Shown piece by piece: positions 36,871 to 46,492 of a stretch of DNA of 61,551 nt. Both the position numbers and the translations under genes were made by a program. Numbering within the stretch: position 1 is the stretch's first letter; every line of letters starts with the position of its first letter. Location of the stretch: positions 1 to 61,551 of the forward strand of contig CAJXFK010000006.1 of the NCBI GenBank assembly GCA_913052575.1, given 5' to 3'. The stretch is from an uncultured Planctomycetaceae bacterium (GTDB lineage: Bacteria > Planctomycetota > Planctomycetia > Pirellulales > UBA1268). The notes under the pieces were generated by a model. That model worked only from the letters and a program-made list of their open reading frames with translations, did no database searches and had not been told where the DNA came from.

Positions 36871-36948
36871 GCGAAAATACATTTGTTTTAAAAGTCATGT
36901 GGTTCCCCGTACGTTGTTTATTTTACAAAATTCATTTTGAGTCGGCCG

Positions 36949-37497
36949 ATGTCAGAAACCGCACCAGACGTTCCCTCGAATAAGGACAAGATTCAACTTC
37001 TCTTGTTGGATTGTGATGGAGTTCTCACGGATGGTGGGGTGACCTGGTCAGAGGATGGTATTGAGCACAAGACCTTTAATATTCGAGATGGACTAGGAAT
37101 AAAGCTTTGGCAGCAAGCTGGTTTTCGAGTTGGTATCGTCACGGGACGTTCAAGTCACGTTGTCCAATGGCGTTCCAACGAGTTGGGCGTCGACTTCGTA
37201 AGGCAAGGCATCAGAGATAAAGTGAAAGCAGTTTCTGAAATTATTGCTTTATGTCACTTGGATTGGGATTCATTGGCCTATATTGGAGATGATCTTCCGG
37301 ATCTTTCAGTTATTCAACGAGCTGGATTCGGTGTGGCAGTTGCGGACGCCTGTCAGGAAGTTCAAAAAGCATCAGATTTCACCACTCAGTTGCCAGGAGG
37401 AAAAGGAGCTGTGCGTGAAACAATCGAAGTTCTCCTGCGATCTCGTGGTTGTTGGGAAAATCTTGTTCAAAACTATCAAGGTAATGGAATTGCTTGA
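36949..37497 (+). CDS. kdsC: KDO 8-phosphate phosphatase (HAD-IIIA)
   Basis: A 182-residue HAD phosphatase that removes phosphate from KDO-8-P. The nucleophile and acid/base pair are Asp21 and Asp23 in LLLLDCDGVLTDGG; GIVTGRSS, the conserved Lys (RDKVKAV) and YIGDDLPDL complete the site. TGA at 37495-37497 overlaps the ATG of the next gene by one base, so translation is coupled. The ATG at 36949 is favoured; an in-frame TTG at 36937 is less likely. Confidence 0.94.
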   Translation: MSETAPDVPSNKDKIQLLLLDCDGVLTDGGVTWSEDGIEHKTFNIRDGLGIKLWQQAGFRVGIVTGRSSHVVQWRSNELGVDFVRQGIRDKVKAVSEIIALCHLDWDSLAYIGDDLPDLSVIQRAGFGVAVADACQEVQKASDFTTQLPGGKGAVRETIEVLLRSRGCWENLVQNYQGNGIA

Positions 37498-40400
37498 TGG
37501 AACACCGTTTAGGACGCACAGTACGGGTGTTTCTCGTAGTCTTGGCGACAGCGGGTCTGTACCGCTTAGCCGTTGTTCCTTGGGTTGAACCCCGCTATCG
37601 CGAAACAGTAGGAGTCGAGGAACTAACTCCAGAGCAAGCCGCTGCCATACGAGCTCGTGCTGACCGCAGGCTTGATGCTGTGAGAGATCTATTTCCACCT
37701 GATGCCTGGGAACATGCTGATCCAATAGTAATGGAAAGCCGTGGCATGCGACTTTTATTTAAGCAGTACCATTCGTTGCCCGATGGCCGTGTCAATCTAG
37801 TGCCCTGCACAGTTATCGTTCTACCCGACGGTCAACGGCGAGCGAATGCAGAAAATGGCCGCACCATGTTACTGCGAGCGCCACAGGGCGCCGTACTCGA
37901 ATTCGATGAGCCACTTGATTTACGAGCAGGCAGATTGGCGCGTCTTGTTGGAGGTAGCCTACGGGGTCAAGTCATTGTCCGCGGCACAGAAAGTTTTCCT
38001 GGTGCTAACGATGAAATCGAACTTGTGACACGTGATCTTGAGCTTGATGAATTCGAAATTCATACAAATGAAAAAGTAGACTTCCGCTTTGGGAGGTCCG
38101 TTGGCAAAGGCCGTGGTCTTGTGGCGACACTTCTCCCAAGTCCCGGAGGGAGTAACCACGGTCCTAATATTGGTGGTATTGATTCAATTCAACTTGAACG
38201 AGAAGTAGAGCTGCGGCTGGAAGGATTAGAAACTGGTGTATTGCCGGACTCGGCTGATCACATGTCTGATGTGGAAGCAACTGAAAAACCTGTTCTGGTA
38301 AAATGTGATGGTAAACTAACTGCAAATCTTTCAGCCAAGGTGATCACTCTTGAAGATGCTGTCGACGTTTGTCGTGGCGTACCCGGACAGGGAGGAGATA
38401 GCCTCACCTGTGATGTTCTCGCACTAGTTCTAGGTGAGCCAGATCGTCATCCGACGCAGAATGCATCAAGTGGCTTGGAAGTTGTTGAGATTCAAGCAAG
38501 TGGCTCACCAGTGCGAGTTCATAGTGCCGATGCAGGTATTGAAGTACGAGCCGATAGGCTTGGATACGAGCTGCAAACTCAAAGAATTCTGCTTGACGGG
38601 AAAGATCCGGTATCTATCTACACGTCGGGGGTTGAACTTGAGGCAAAATCTGTCGACTACACGCCAGGTGAGAACAATACAATTGGTTCTTTAATGGCAA
38701 TTGGTCCGGGTTGGATTCGGGCGATTGATGAGAAGCAGCCAGCCATCGAGTCTCACTGGCAAAAGTGGTTGCGGATTCGTCCGGATGATGTAGGGCATGT
38801 TGCTTCTTTATCAGGTCAGGCGGAGGTGTCAGTAGATTTGCAAGGCAAACTTACGGGCGCAGAAATGCATTTCTGGTTTGAGCAAATCCAAGAGGATGAG
38901 TCTGCACGCCTACAGGCAAATCAATTGCCGAATGTCACCTCATTGAATCCATTGCGGATGCTTGTACGGGGCGTTGTTGAAGTAGATGTCCCAGAAGTTG
39001 CAGCTCGTACAGATCGAATGGAGATCTGGTTTCGAAGAGATGCTGGATTGTCGAGTAGTGCACAAAAAAGTCAAGGTTTTTCGGCAGTCGCTGTCAGTGA
39101 AGGTGATACGCGTGAGAGGCCAAGTGAGACAAAAGTTGCCGTGGGGCAAAAAACTCGACAACCAATTCCTCCCATTCGCCCCCCTGTGTCAGTTGAACGA
39201 AAATTGTTAGCGACAGGAAATCTTATTCGTGGACTTGTCGTTCTTGCATCTGATCAAAATGAATTAGAGGAGATGTCACTTGAAGGGGAAGTTCAACTTC
39301 TCGAACAGGCTAAAGGTGGAAGGCAAGTAGAGCCACGACTCAATATCCGCGGTGATCAACTGCAGCTAACAAGACCTACACAGTTTGATGCAAAAGCTGT
39401 CGTGTCAGGGCGTCCTGCTACTGTGGATAGTGAGCAATTCAGTCTCAAAGGTCCATTGATTGAATTTGATCGTGGCCAGAATCGAGTTGCAGTGGATGGG
39501 GGCGGTCAATTAACAGTCCCAGTGGCAAACGCTGGTGTTGGCTTGGAGTCATTTGACCTTCTTGGTACCGGTGCTCAGCAGGCCCAACCAAGAAAAAGAA
39601 CAAGAGCTGCTCAGCCGTTGATTATCGACTGGCAGGGTAGGATGGATTTCGATGGACAGACTGCTCGTTTTGTTGATCGGGTTCAAACAGCGAGCGGTGC
39701 TGTGACGCTACAAGCTGGCATACTTGAATGCATTTTTACCAATCCAGTGAACTTCAGCAGTCAGCAGAGCACTGTTTCAAGCCAGCAGACCGATATTGGT
39801 CGGATTACGTGTGGAAATGGCGTTCAGATTCGGAGTGCGTCTGAGGCTGATGGAAAGCCAAGCTCCGTCGAGAATTTATTTGTTCGTGATCTCTTTTTTA
39901 ACAGATTTACAGGAGATGTTCGAGGAACAGGCCCGGGTCGACTGACAAGTATTCGTAGCGGCGGCGGCGGTCTTCCTATGGGAACCCCGGGGCTACCAGG
40001 GCAACCCGTCCAGCAGCAATCAGCTGCGAGTAAATCAGCCGAAGAAGCAGGTGTGACATTTCTCGGTGTGGATTTCCAACGAGGTTTTGTTGGAAATATG
40101 AATCAGCGACAGATGGAGTTTCAACAACGGGTTGAAACAATCTGGGGACCCGTGGATTCCTGGGAAGATAGCCTCGACCTTCATGATTCGAAAGGGCTGC
40201 CTGATAAGGCTATTGCGGTAACGAGTGATACTCTGGGCATTGGCCAGACACCCTCTGTTCCAGGAATGCCTGGCCGCACTATTGAATTGTCAGCGGGTGG
40301 AAATGTTCTCGTTGAAGGTGATTCTTTTACGGCACGGAGTGCACGGCTCTCGTTTAGTGAGGCAAAAGATCTTCTTGTCTTTGAGGGAGATGGTAGGAGT

Positions 40401-40565
40401 GATGCACAGCTTTTTCGGCAAGAGCGCGTAGGGGGACCAACATCGAGTGCCTCAGCAGGAAAAATTCTTTATTGGCGAAAATATAATCGTGTTGAGGTAA
40501 AAGATGCTCGATACCTTGACTTGGATCAGATTGGTGGAACAAATATGCCTCAGGCTCCTCGGTAG
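37497..40565 (+). CDS. Giant LptC/LptA (OstA)-like LPS transport protein, putative
   Basis: The 1022-residue protein begins with a membrane anchor near residues 10-26 (VRVFLVVLATAGLYRLAVV). It is then almost entirely beta-strand-like, with alternating hydrophobic residues and repeated OstA-type phrases such as LTCDVLALVL, GIEVRADRLGYELQTQRILLDG, LNIRGDQLQLTRP, GPLIEFDRGQNRVAVDGGGQL, and near the end FTARSARLSFSEAKDLLVFEGDG with VEVKDARYLDLDQ. This is the beta-jellyroll pattern of LptA/LptC/LptD-N. Those proteins are usually about 180-190 residues each, so this one could hold several units, a periplasm-spanning bridge in one chain. Its place after kdsD-kdsC supports LPS export. A region near 824-840 is Gly/Pro-rich. 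No lptB follows. Confidence 0.7.
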   Translation: MEHRLGRTVRVFLVVLATAGLYRLAVVPWVEPRYRETVGVEELTPEQAAAIRARADRRLDAVRDLFPPDAWEHADPIVMESRGMRLLFKQYHSLPDGRVNLVPCTVIVLPDGQRRANAENGRTMLLRAPQGAVLEFDEPLDLRAGRLARLVGGSLRGQVIVRGTESFPGANDEIELVTRDLELDEFEIHTNEKVDFRFGRSVGKGRGLVATLLPSPGGSNHGPNIGGIDSIQLEREVELRLEGLETGVLPDSADHMSDVEATEKPVLVKCDGKLTANLSAKVITLEDAVDVCRGVPGQGGDSLTCDVLALVLGEPDRHPTQNASSGLEVVEIQASGSPVRVHSADAGIEVRADRLGYELQTQRILLDGKDPVSIYTSGVELEAKSVDYTPGENNTIGSLMAIGPGWIRAIDEKQPAIESHWQKWLRIRPDDVGHVASLSGQAEVSVDLQGKLTGAEMHFWFEQIQEDESARLQANQLPNVTSLNPLRMLVRGVVEVDVPEVAARTDRMEIWFRRDAGLSSSAQKSQGFSAVAVSEGDTRERPSETKVAVGQKTRQPIPPIRPPVSVERKLLATGNLIRGLVVLASDQNELEEMSLEGEVQLLEQAKGGRQVEPRLNIRGDQLQLTRPTQFDAKAVVSGRPATVDSEQFSLKGPLIEFDRGQNRVAVDGGGQLTVPVANAGVGLESFDLLGTGAQQAQPRKRTRAAQPLIIDWQGRMDFDGQTARFVDRVQTASGAVTLQAGILECIFTNPVNFSSQQSTVSSQQTDIGRITCGNGVQIRSASEADGKPSSVENLFVRDLFFNRFTGDVRGTGPGRLTSIRSGGGGLPMGTPGLPGQPVQQQSAASKSAEEAGVTFLGVDFQRGFVGNMNQRQMEFQQRVETIWGPVDSWEDSLDLHDSKGLPDKAIAVTSDTLGIGQTPSVPGMPGRTIELSAGGNVLVEGDSFTARSARLSFSEAKDLLVFEGDGRSDAQLFRQERVGGPTSSASAGKILYWRKYNRVEVKDARYLDLDQIGGTNMPQAPR

Positions 40566-40676
40566 TAGGATGTGCGATACCGTGTGCCGGTGCTTTGCCA
40601 GAAGGTGTTGGTTTCTAAAGATCCGGAGGTGTTTGCTAGAAGTGCTCATTTTCAATGAAAGAAATTTGGGTGATAT

Positions 40677-41447
40677 CTAATCAATACGTCTCTCTTCAGA
40701 ATCGAGCGATTCCATGATGAAATGAATAGCATCATGAATAAAAAAAGAAGTGGTGTCATCATGAGCGTTAGCCTCAAGGATTGCCTTGTGTGGAATACCA
40801 AGCGCAATTAATTTGCTGCTGAGGCGGACAGCACCATCGTGCCAGCGATTATTATTGCCAGCACTCGCAAACCACTGGTGACGCGGCCAGTTCAGTGGAT
40901 GAACATGCAGAATGGCAGTTTCTTGTCGTGCCTGCTCGGGTTCATCGAAAATCTCCCAGAGCGTATCGAACAGTTCACCGTCCACCCATTCGTGTCCTCG
41001 CTGCATTCCAAGGTGGAAGTCAATCGCTGGTGTAATTGCCGCGGCTATTGGGAATTTCCCTGGATGTCGATAAGCCAGCCGAAGTGCTGCCTGCCCCCCC
41101 ATTTCACAGCCTAGTAAACCGACTCCTCCTGAAGTGACTCCGGTGATACGAGCACACTCATCCAGAATAGGCCCTAGTAGATAATCTTCGGCACTTATCT
41201 TGTTATCAAACCGCATCAATGGTTGCTGAAGACCCCAAGTGCGTCCAATGTGTGGTACGAGAACTGGGAGGCCTGCGGATTCAAATGCTTTGTGAAGCGA
41301 CGGCTGATTCGTGGGTGATCTTTCTTGCAGGTCATGAAGATAGAGTATTACACGACCTGGTACCAAGACGGTGGGCGGTTGAAAGAGTTCACATGTATGA
41401 CCGGCAACTGAATAACATGACCAATTGGTAGGAGATCTTAAGACCAT
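40677..41447 (-). CDS. Alpha/beta hydrolase-like protein with Glu at the nucleophile position
   Basis: A 256-residue protein with the alpha/beta hydrolase layout: VILYLHDL (oxyanion strand), VLVPHIGRTW, the elbow GLLGCEMGGQAALRLAYRHPG and a late His in ANAHDDTTSF. In the G-x-Nuc-x-G elbow (Gly113-Gly117) the central residue is Glu115, where Ser, Cys or Asp is expected. It may be inactive as an esterase or use another mechanism. A run of seven G on the coding strand lies in this region, but the frame continues cleanly. It is divergent from hpt. Confidence 0.75.
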   Translation of the reverse strand: MVLRSPTNWSCYSVAGHTCELFQPPTVLVPGRVILYLHDLQERSPTNQPSLHKAFESAGLPVLVPHIGRTWGLQQPLMRFDNKISAEDYLLGPILDECARITGVTSGGVGLLGCEMGGQAALRLAYRHPGKFPIAAAITPAIDFHLGMQRGHEWVDGELFDTLWEIFDEPEQARQETAILHVHPLNWPRHQWFASAGNNNRWHDGAVRLSSKLIALGIPHKAILEANAHDDTTSFFIHDAIHFIMESLDSEERRID

Positions 41448-41546
41448 ATGGGATTTTGTATTCTTGATAGATCGGGTAATGTTTTAACACGTCACCATGA
41501 CATACGAATGAAAGCACGGTCTGTTCTGCCGTATACGGAGATCATA

Positions 41547-42068
41547 ATGGAAGTTTTACTATCTCGTGAAGAATTGTCTGAGGGTATCGATCGGCTTGCT
41601 CGCCTTGTCGAAGATGATCGAGGTGAACAACGCCTTGTTCTTGTCGGTGTACTCACTGGAAGTATTATGCTCGTTGCAGATCTTTTACGCAGGCTCGATG
41701 GATTTATTGAGGTTGGAATGGTTGCTGCGAGCAGTTATCGAGGGCTTGAAACCACTCCTGGGAAACTTGATCTTCACTTAGATCTGCTGCCCGATGTATC
41801 TCAGAAGCATGTATTACTTGTTGATGATATCTTCGATACGGGACGCACAATGACTGCGTTAGTTGAGGCGATATACGCCCGAGGTGCAGCCTCAGTCAAG
41901 TCACTCGTTCTCTTACGCAAAACGAGTAGAACAGAGGTTGTTATGCAACCAGACTATGTTGGTTTTAATATTCCAGATGTGTTTGTAGTTGGATATGGCC
42001 TCGACCATAACGGTGCATGGCGTAATTTACCTGAAATCTGTCTGATTGATGTATCCGTAGGTTCTTGA
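41547..42068 (+). CDS. hpt: Hypoxanthine phosphoribosyltransferase
   Basis: A 173-residue purine-salvage enzyme. The PRPP loop VLLVDDIFDTGRTM, the LVGVLTGSIMLVADLLRRL segment, SSYRGLETTPGKL (flexible loop) and the purine-binding C-terminus (FVVGYGLDHNGAWRNLPEICLI) are all present. The ATG at 41547, with CGGAG at 41536-41540, was chosen over the longer frame from 41448 because the family starts near MEVLLSREEL. Confidence 0.94.
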   Translation: MEVLLSREELSEGIDRLARLVEDDRGEQRLVLVGVLTGSIMLVADLLRRLDGFIEVGMVAASSYRGLETTPGKLDLHLDLLPDVSQKHVLLVDDIFDTGRTMTALVEAIYARGAASVKSLVLLRKTSRTEVVMQPDYVGFNIPDVFVVGYGLDHNGAWRNLPEICLIDVSVGS

Positions 42069-42136
42069 GTCAGTGAAACTCCCTGTTGTGTTGGCTTGAT
42101 TGTCGAATACGTTAGCCAAAGTAGATTTGATCGAAG

Positions 42137-43225
42137 ATGCCAAGTCATTCAAAAAAAACGCTCATACTGATTGCTAGTGATTATGATTCCGTAGGAAATG
42201 GTCGCCAGATTGAAATGGCGGTCGTTGCAATTCTTGCTGCTGGGTATCGAGTATGTGTTGTTCTGGTTTCCTCAGGCCGTGGCCTTGCTGTGCGTCTTAA
42301 GAGACTTGGTGCTGTGGTCTACAGTGTCAGCAGGAGGCCGGCGGTATATCTTTCAGTAATCTTCGAGGTTGCTGCAATCATACGGAATGAGCAGCCTCAG
42401 GTGGTGATTGGATGGAGCATTGAAACGGCTTTTATGGTTGGAAGTTTGAGGCTGCTATCGAGACGGTCGCGTCATTCGTGGCGATATATTCAGCAATTAT
42501 CACACCCACCCCGCACGATGATAGAAGCAACAATGGTTGCACGCGCCGATCAAGTTATTGTGGCAGGGGAGTGGATTCTCGAAGCTTCGAAAAGCATCAG
42601 GCCTCTGGAGTCCGCCTTTGTGGTTCCTCCTGCAGCAGTTGCCTTTGATGAGCTCATGGATAGAGATCAGGTGGCTGTTCAAATTGGCCTGAACTCGAAG
42701 AAAATATGGACACTATGTGTTGCGCCAATGATTTCGACATCACGGATAGACAGGCTTATTTGGGGATTTGATCAAATGGCAGTCGTAAAAAATGATGTCG
42801 AGCACATAGTTGTCGGCAGCGGCCCACTTTTTCAACGCCTCCAACGACGTGCCTGGGTCGAAGAAGTTGATGACTCAATTCATTGGTTTCAGAATCAGCC
42901 TCTCTTACCATTTTTGTTTCGTCATGTAGATCTCGTACTTCAGCCAGGGCGAGTTGCTTACGGTGGATGCTTCCTCGAGAGTTTCGCGCACGGTATCCCA
43001 TCTGTAGCAATCGATACACCACAGAGTCATGATATGCTCGGTGATAGTGAGGCCGGTATCCTGGTGCCTGAACTACCAGAAAGTGAATTTGCTCGTCGGG
43101 CGATTGAAATCCTTGAAAATAAAAAATTGCAAACCCATTTAGGTGATGCCGGGCGACAAAGAGCGGTCAATCAATTTAATAAGACCGTATCGGCGTCCAA
43201 GTTATTGGAATCATTAGGGCTTTAA
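42137..43225 (+). CDS. GT4-type glycosyltransferase
   Basis: A 362-residue enzyme of the GT-B fold. The N-terminal half has GRQIEMAVVAILAAGYRVCVVLVSSG; the C-terminal half has the retaining GT4 elements HIVVGSGPLFQRLQ, a donor-site segment YGGCFLESFAHGIPSVAID (Glu in place of the usual ExxxxGxP Glu pattern), SEAGILVPE and a final helix. Acceptor and donor are unknown. It could act on LPS or capsule, since the KDO genes are 5 kb upstream, or on a cofactor, since fhcA lies next to it; neither is proven. It ends 11 bases from fhcA (convergent). Confidence 0.85.
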   Translation: MPSHSKKTLILIASDYDSVGNGRQIEMAVVAILAAGYRVCVVLVSSGRGLAVRLKRLGAVVYSVSRRPAVYLSVIFEVAAIIRNEQPQVVIGWSIETAFMVGSLRLLSRRSRHSWRYIQQLSHPPRTMIEATMVARADQVIVAGEWILEASKSIRPLESAFVVPPAAVAFDELMDRDQVAVQIGLNSKKIWTLCVAPMISTSRIDRLIWGFDQMAVVKNDVEHIVVGSGPLFQRLQRRAWVEEVDDSIHWFQNQPLLPFLFRHVDLVLQPGRVAYGGCFLESFAHGIPSVAIDTPQSHDMLGDSEAGILVPELPESEFARRAIEILENKKLQTHLGDAGRQRAVNQFNKTVSASKLLESLGL

Positions 43226-43236
43226 GTCGTGTTGCC

Positions 43237-44784
43237 TCAGCTAGTCTGGAATGCTGTTAAGAGGTGTCCAGTAGCTTCACTGCGACAATGTCCATTTTCA
43301 TTCACAAGTTTCCCTGACTTGTAAACGGCTGCGGGTAGTGCAAACATTTTAGCCAATTGCTGATTGGGTCTGTACACAGTGATGTCCGCGTCTGCACCGA
43401 TGCCAAGATGACCTTTTTGAGGCAGACCAGCAATTTTCGCTGGAGCAGCTCGCGTAATAATACATAATTCTTGGATCGAATATTCTCTGGAAAGAGCTGC
43501 TAGGGGTGAACGTTTTTGGACGATTGGGTGAATCCGACGAAAGGCGTCTCGTCGAAAGGCTTCGTCACCAAGGAGCTGCATGAGTACGGGGTAGGCCGTG
43601 AAATGAGCGCCATTTGGGTGGTCGGTTGAGAGTACAACTCGCCAAGGGTCATCAACCGACAGAAACCATTCAAGACCAATTGCCCACTGCCATGAATGGA
43701 TAAGGTTTTTCTCCTTGTATTCAATAGGTAGAACGCCACAGCCACCTTCGAGCCAAAGATCATGAGAGTTCCAGGGCGCACCTGTTGTATTTGCAAGGTG
43801 CTCGGCTGCTTCTGGATCACCAGTCATAGCAACTGTTTCACCAAAGAGGATTTGCCCAACATCAAGAGTCAGATTTTTATTTTTTTTGAAACAATCAACA
43901 AGTTGTGCTACCCCGGATCCAAAGCTCTCCGAATCAAGATTTCCACCTGTATAGCTATGAAATTGCACATGCGCAAGGTGTGCCGGTAGACCGTCCAAAG
44001 TCTTCATTGTTTCATGAAGCGTCCGCCAATTTCCTGGCAAACCAAGGTGAGAGGTGTGGATATGGAGTGGGTGCGGTAGCTTTGCTGCTTGGACACCCGT
44101 TGCCAGTCTTTCAAGAAGTTCTCGACTCGTTAGGTTTCTTCCAGGGAGTTGCGTGTCGAGATCATGATGGTCTCCACGACTATTTTTCCAAAATGAAGCA
44201 CCACCTGGGTTCGCGACTTTTACACCCCATCCGGTGCCTGAACGTACAATGGAAGTAATGTGTCGCTGAATAAGATCAGGATCACCTGCGTCAAGAGTGG
44301 AGAGAAGTTCTGCATTATCGGCTGCAAGTAAGTAAAAACCTTTATCAAGGATAGGTAGGTCACGTAACTCTATTGCAGCAAGTGGAGCTGCGCTTGTTGT
44401 TATGGCGGCATCAAAAACTGTGGTGTACCCGAGTGATGCGTAGAGTGACCCGGTAGCATGAATTGTTGGAACAGCACTGGGTTGGTTGTCACTTCGACGA
44501 TGGGAACACAGTTGCGGCGAGATGCGACGACCAATATTCACTTTTGGCCCTGCGATATGACTGTGCAGATCAACACCTCCGGGCATAACGATCAAACCAG
44601 ACGTATCAATACGACGAAATCGGGTGGTATCATTCGGAGTGCTCACTATTCGCCCCGATTCAACCCAAATGTCACTTGGACTACCATTAATCCCATTTTT
44701 GGGATCATGAACAGTTCCACCAACAAGAACAAATGGATCATGAGAGAATGTGTGAAATTCTTTTGCAGAGGGCCTCTCAATCAT
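43237..44784 (-). CDS. fhcA: Formylmethanofuran dehydrogenase-like subunit A
   Basis: A 515-residue amidohydrolase-fold protein. The metal motif is VDLHSHIAGPKVNIGR, followed by HTSHLGLPGNW, HVQFHSYTG and STDHPNGAHFTAYPVLMQLL, all typical of FmdA/FwdA/FhcA. In bacteria FhcA hydrolyses formyl-methanofuran (or its analogue) to formate as part of H4MPT-dependent formaldehyde oxidation. It overlaps fhcB by 4 bases (ATGA), so fhcB-fhcA is one translational unit. fhcC lies about 17 kb away; fhcD is absent here. Confidence 0.93.
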   Translation of the reverse strand: MIERPSAKEFHTFSHDPFVLVGGTVHDPKNGINGSPSDIWVESGRIVSTPNDTTRFRRIDTSGLIVMPGGVDLHSHIAGPKVNIGRRISPQLCSHRRSDNQPSAVPTIHATGSLYASLGYTTVFDAAITTSAAPLAAIELRDLPILDKGFYLLAADNAELLSTLDAGDPDLIQRHITSIVRSGTGWGVKVANPGGASFWKNSRGDHHDLDTQLPGRNLTSRELLERLATGVQAAKLPHPLHIHTSHLGLPGNWRTLHETMKTLDGLPAHLAHVQFHSYTGGNLDSESFGSGVAQLVDCFKKNKNLTLDVGQILFGETVAMTGDPEAAEHLANTTGAPWNSHDLWLEGGCGVLPIEYKEKNLIHSWQWAIGLEWFLSVDDPWRVVLSTDHPNGAHFTAYPVLMQLLGDEAFRRDAFRRIHPIVQKRSPLAALSREYSIQELCIITRAAPAKIAGLPQKGHLGIGADADITVYRPNQQLAKMFALPAAVYKSGKLVNENGHCRSEATGHLLTAFQTS

Positions 44785-46082
44785 GTTGAACCCTCATTGC
44801 GAGTATGAACCGCTAAACGATCCAGTAATTTATCCAAGATGTTTTGCATGGAAGGAAGGCAAGCAGTTTCGAATGGTCGTAGTGTTATGAGCCTGCCGTC
44901 TGACCTCAACATGCTGCCTTTGGTTGAAGCACTGAGGCTGGCACAAGCAAGACGAATACTGTTTTTAAATGATGCGTCATTTGATTCATCAGTAATATGA
45001 ATAACAGTTTTCGAGCCAGAATCCTCGGCCAATAATCCTTTGATTTGACGAGGTATTCTTCCAACAATAAAAATACAATCAACCTCGTCTCGTTTTATTA
45101 GATGCTGAGCGTCAGCCTCTGCCGGAAGAAACATGCTTCCCGAACTGGATGCACGCGGAATTGCACCGGATGATCCAAAATGCCACGTACAGACGGCACC
45201 AATACCGGCTAGGTTTCCGCCTTCTGAAGACGCCCTTTGATTTAGCGGAATTTCAAAGCAAGGCTTTTGATGTGCGAGTGACTGTATAAGTTTCGAGAGA
45301 CTCCATTTCACAAGGCCAGTTGTTTCAGCTGGCTGAGTAGAAACAAAGCCTACGCAACGAGCGGCGTCAATGAATTGGTGGAGTTGATGTGCTATGTCGT
45401 CTAGACCATCAGGAGATGAAACAGATGCTTCTTTCTGTGCAAGATGGGCATTTACAAGCCTGGCAAGACTCACGTGTTGTTCTTCCGGAACTGGGAAGTG
45501 AAGGTTGTAAGAAGATGGTGTGACCGCTGGAGTCATTCCCACACTGATGGTGCGACGATTGCCATTGTGTGGCTCAGGTTTAATAAATCGCTCTATGAAG
45601 CGAGTGGATTTCATCGACGGGTCGACACCCCAGAAGATGACTAAGTCGGCACGGTCGCGCAGTTCTTCAAGGTCTGCACTGACCCTACCAACACGGATTG
45701 CAGTCGGGGCAGTGAGGATCAAGTTTTCATAATCATTTGCATCAACAGAAGCGTCAATACAGTCAGCTATACGGCAGGCAATCTGAATGGCGTCGAGTGT
45801 CGTTGACGCAAGGCCAGTCAGAAGTGGTCGTTGTGCTGACAGCAGTCTCGCTGCAGCTTCATGTATGGCATCATTCAGGAATACTTCTTTGCCATCAATC
45901 GTTGTCTGTGGCAGAGGGTCACCATGGCCAAACCACTTATCAGCAGCCGTGCATCCGGTTCCAGATTTGATGCTCCGAACTGGCAGGTCTTCACAAAGTA
46001 ATTCACAGCCGCCACACGTGGTCTGTGTCTTGGCATCCTCATGCGGTGCACTAGTGTTGGATGTTGGCTTCGAATCGCTCAC
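44781..46082 (-). CDS. fhcB: Formylmethanofuran dehydrogenase-like subunit B
   Basis: The 433-residue protein keeps the FmdB/FwdB N-terminal Cys motif (CGGCELLCEDLPV) and the recognisable blocks RPLLTGLASTTLDAIQIACRIAD, LVIFWGVDPSMKSTRF and HFPVPEEQHVSLARLVNAH. In archaea this subunit binds a molybdopterin cofactor and an Fe-S cluster. In bacterial FhcB the redox role is considered lost, and the complex works as a formyltransferase/hydrolase. First gene of the fhcB-fhcA pair. Confidence 0.92.
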   Translation of the reverse strand: MSDSKPTSNTSAPHEDAKTQTTCGGCELLCEDLPVRSIKSGTGCTAADKWFGHGDPLPQTTIDGKEVFLNDAIHEAAARLLSAQRPLLTGLASTTLDAIQIACRIADCIDASVDANDYENLILTAPTAIRVGRVSADLEELRDRADLVIFWGVDPSMKSTRFIERFIKPEPHNGNRRTISVGMTPAVTPSSYNLHFPVPEEQHVSLARLVNAHLAQKEASVSSPDGLDDIAHQLHQFIDAARCVGFVSTQPAETTGLVKWSLSKLIQSLAHQKPCFEIPLNQRASSEGGNLAGIGAVCTWHFGSSGAIPRASSSGSMFLPAEADAQHLIKRDEVDCIFIVGRIPRQIKGLLAEDSGSKTVIHITDESNDASFKNSIRLACASLSASTKGSMLRSDGRLITLRPFETACLPSMQNILDKLLDRLAVHTRNEGST

Positions 46083-46492
46083 GATTTTTGTGGTACCCAG
46101 ATGTTGCTGTATTGGTCAAGACTACCATGGTTCAAGAGGAATGATAATTCATTCGTTAGCTCTTGGGGCACGAGGTGTTTTATCTAATACTTCATTTTTA
46201 CTGAACGTCATTGTGTGATCTTATGGGACTCTGCAAAGATCTCTTTTCCGAATAACGAAGTTCTAGTTGTATCTGAAGTGGTGTGAAGGTTGGGCTGTGT
46301 GGCTGTTGTCTGTGTGAAAGAAAGGCTTGGAGTTATGCCACTCTAAGCAAACAAGAGAACAGACATTTTTTGAATTATCGCAAAGAGTGAAATATTTCTT
46401 GCGTTATGATTTTGGTTTCACTGGGGCGTTACGACTTGTTTTTGAAATTCCAACTGTTGGATTTCAAAAATAATTGAATCCCAAGAAAATAT
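46083..46492. other. Intergenic region between fhcB and the DUF1552 gene
   Basis: About 410 bases with no ORF or tRNA recognised. It contains one clear inverted repeat near its right end (listed separately). The rest presumably holds the fhcB promoter. Confidence 0.5.
46439..46471 (-). terminator. Hairpin downstream of the DUF1552 gene
   Basis: TTTTTGAAAT(T)CCA, a short loop and TGGATTTCAAAAA form a long stem with one bulged base, 22 bases beyond the stop codon of the DUF1552 gene. A/T-rich ends suit a bidirectional terminator, though no separate U-run follows. Confidence 0.45.
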
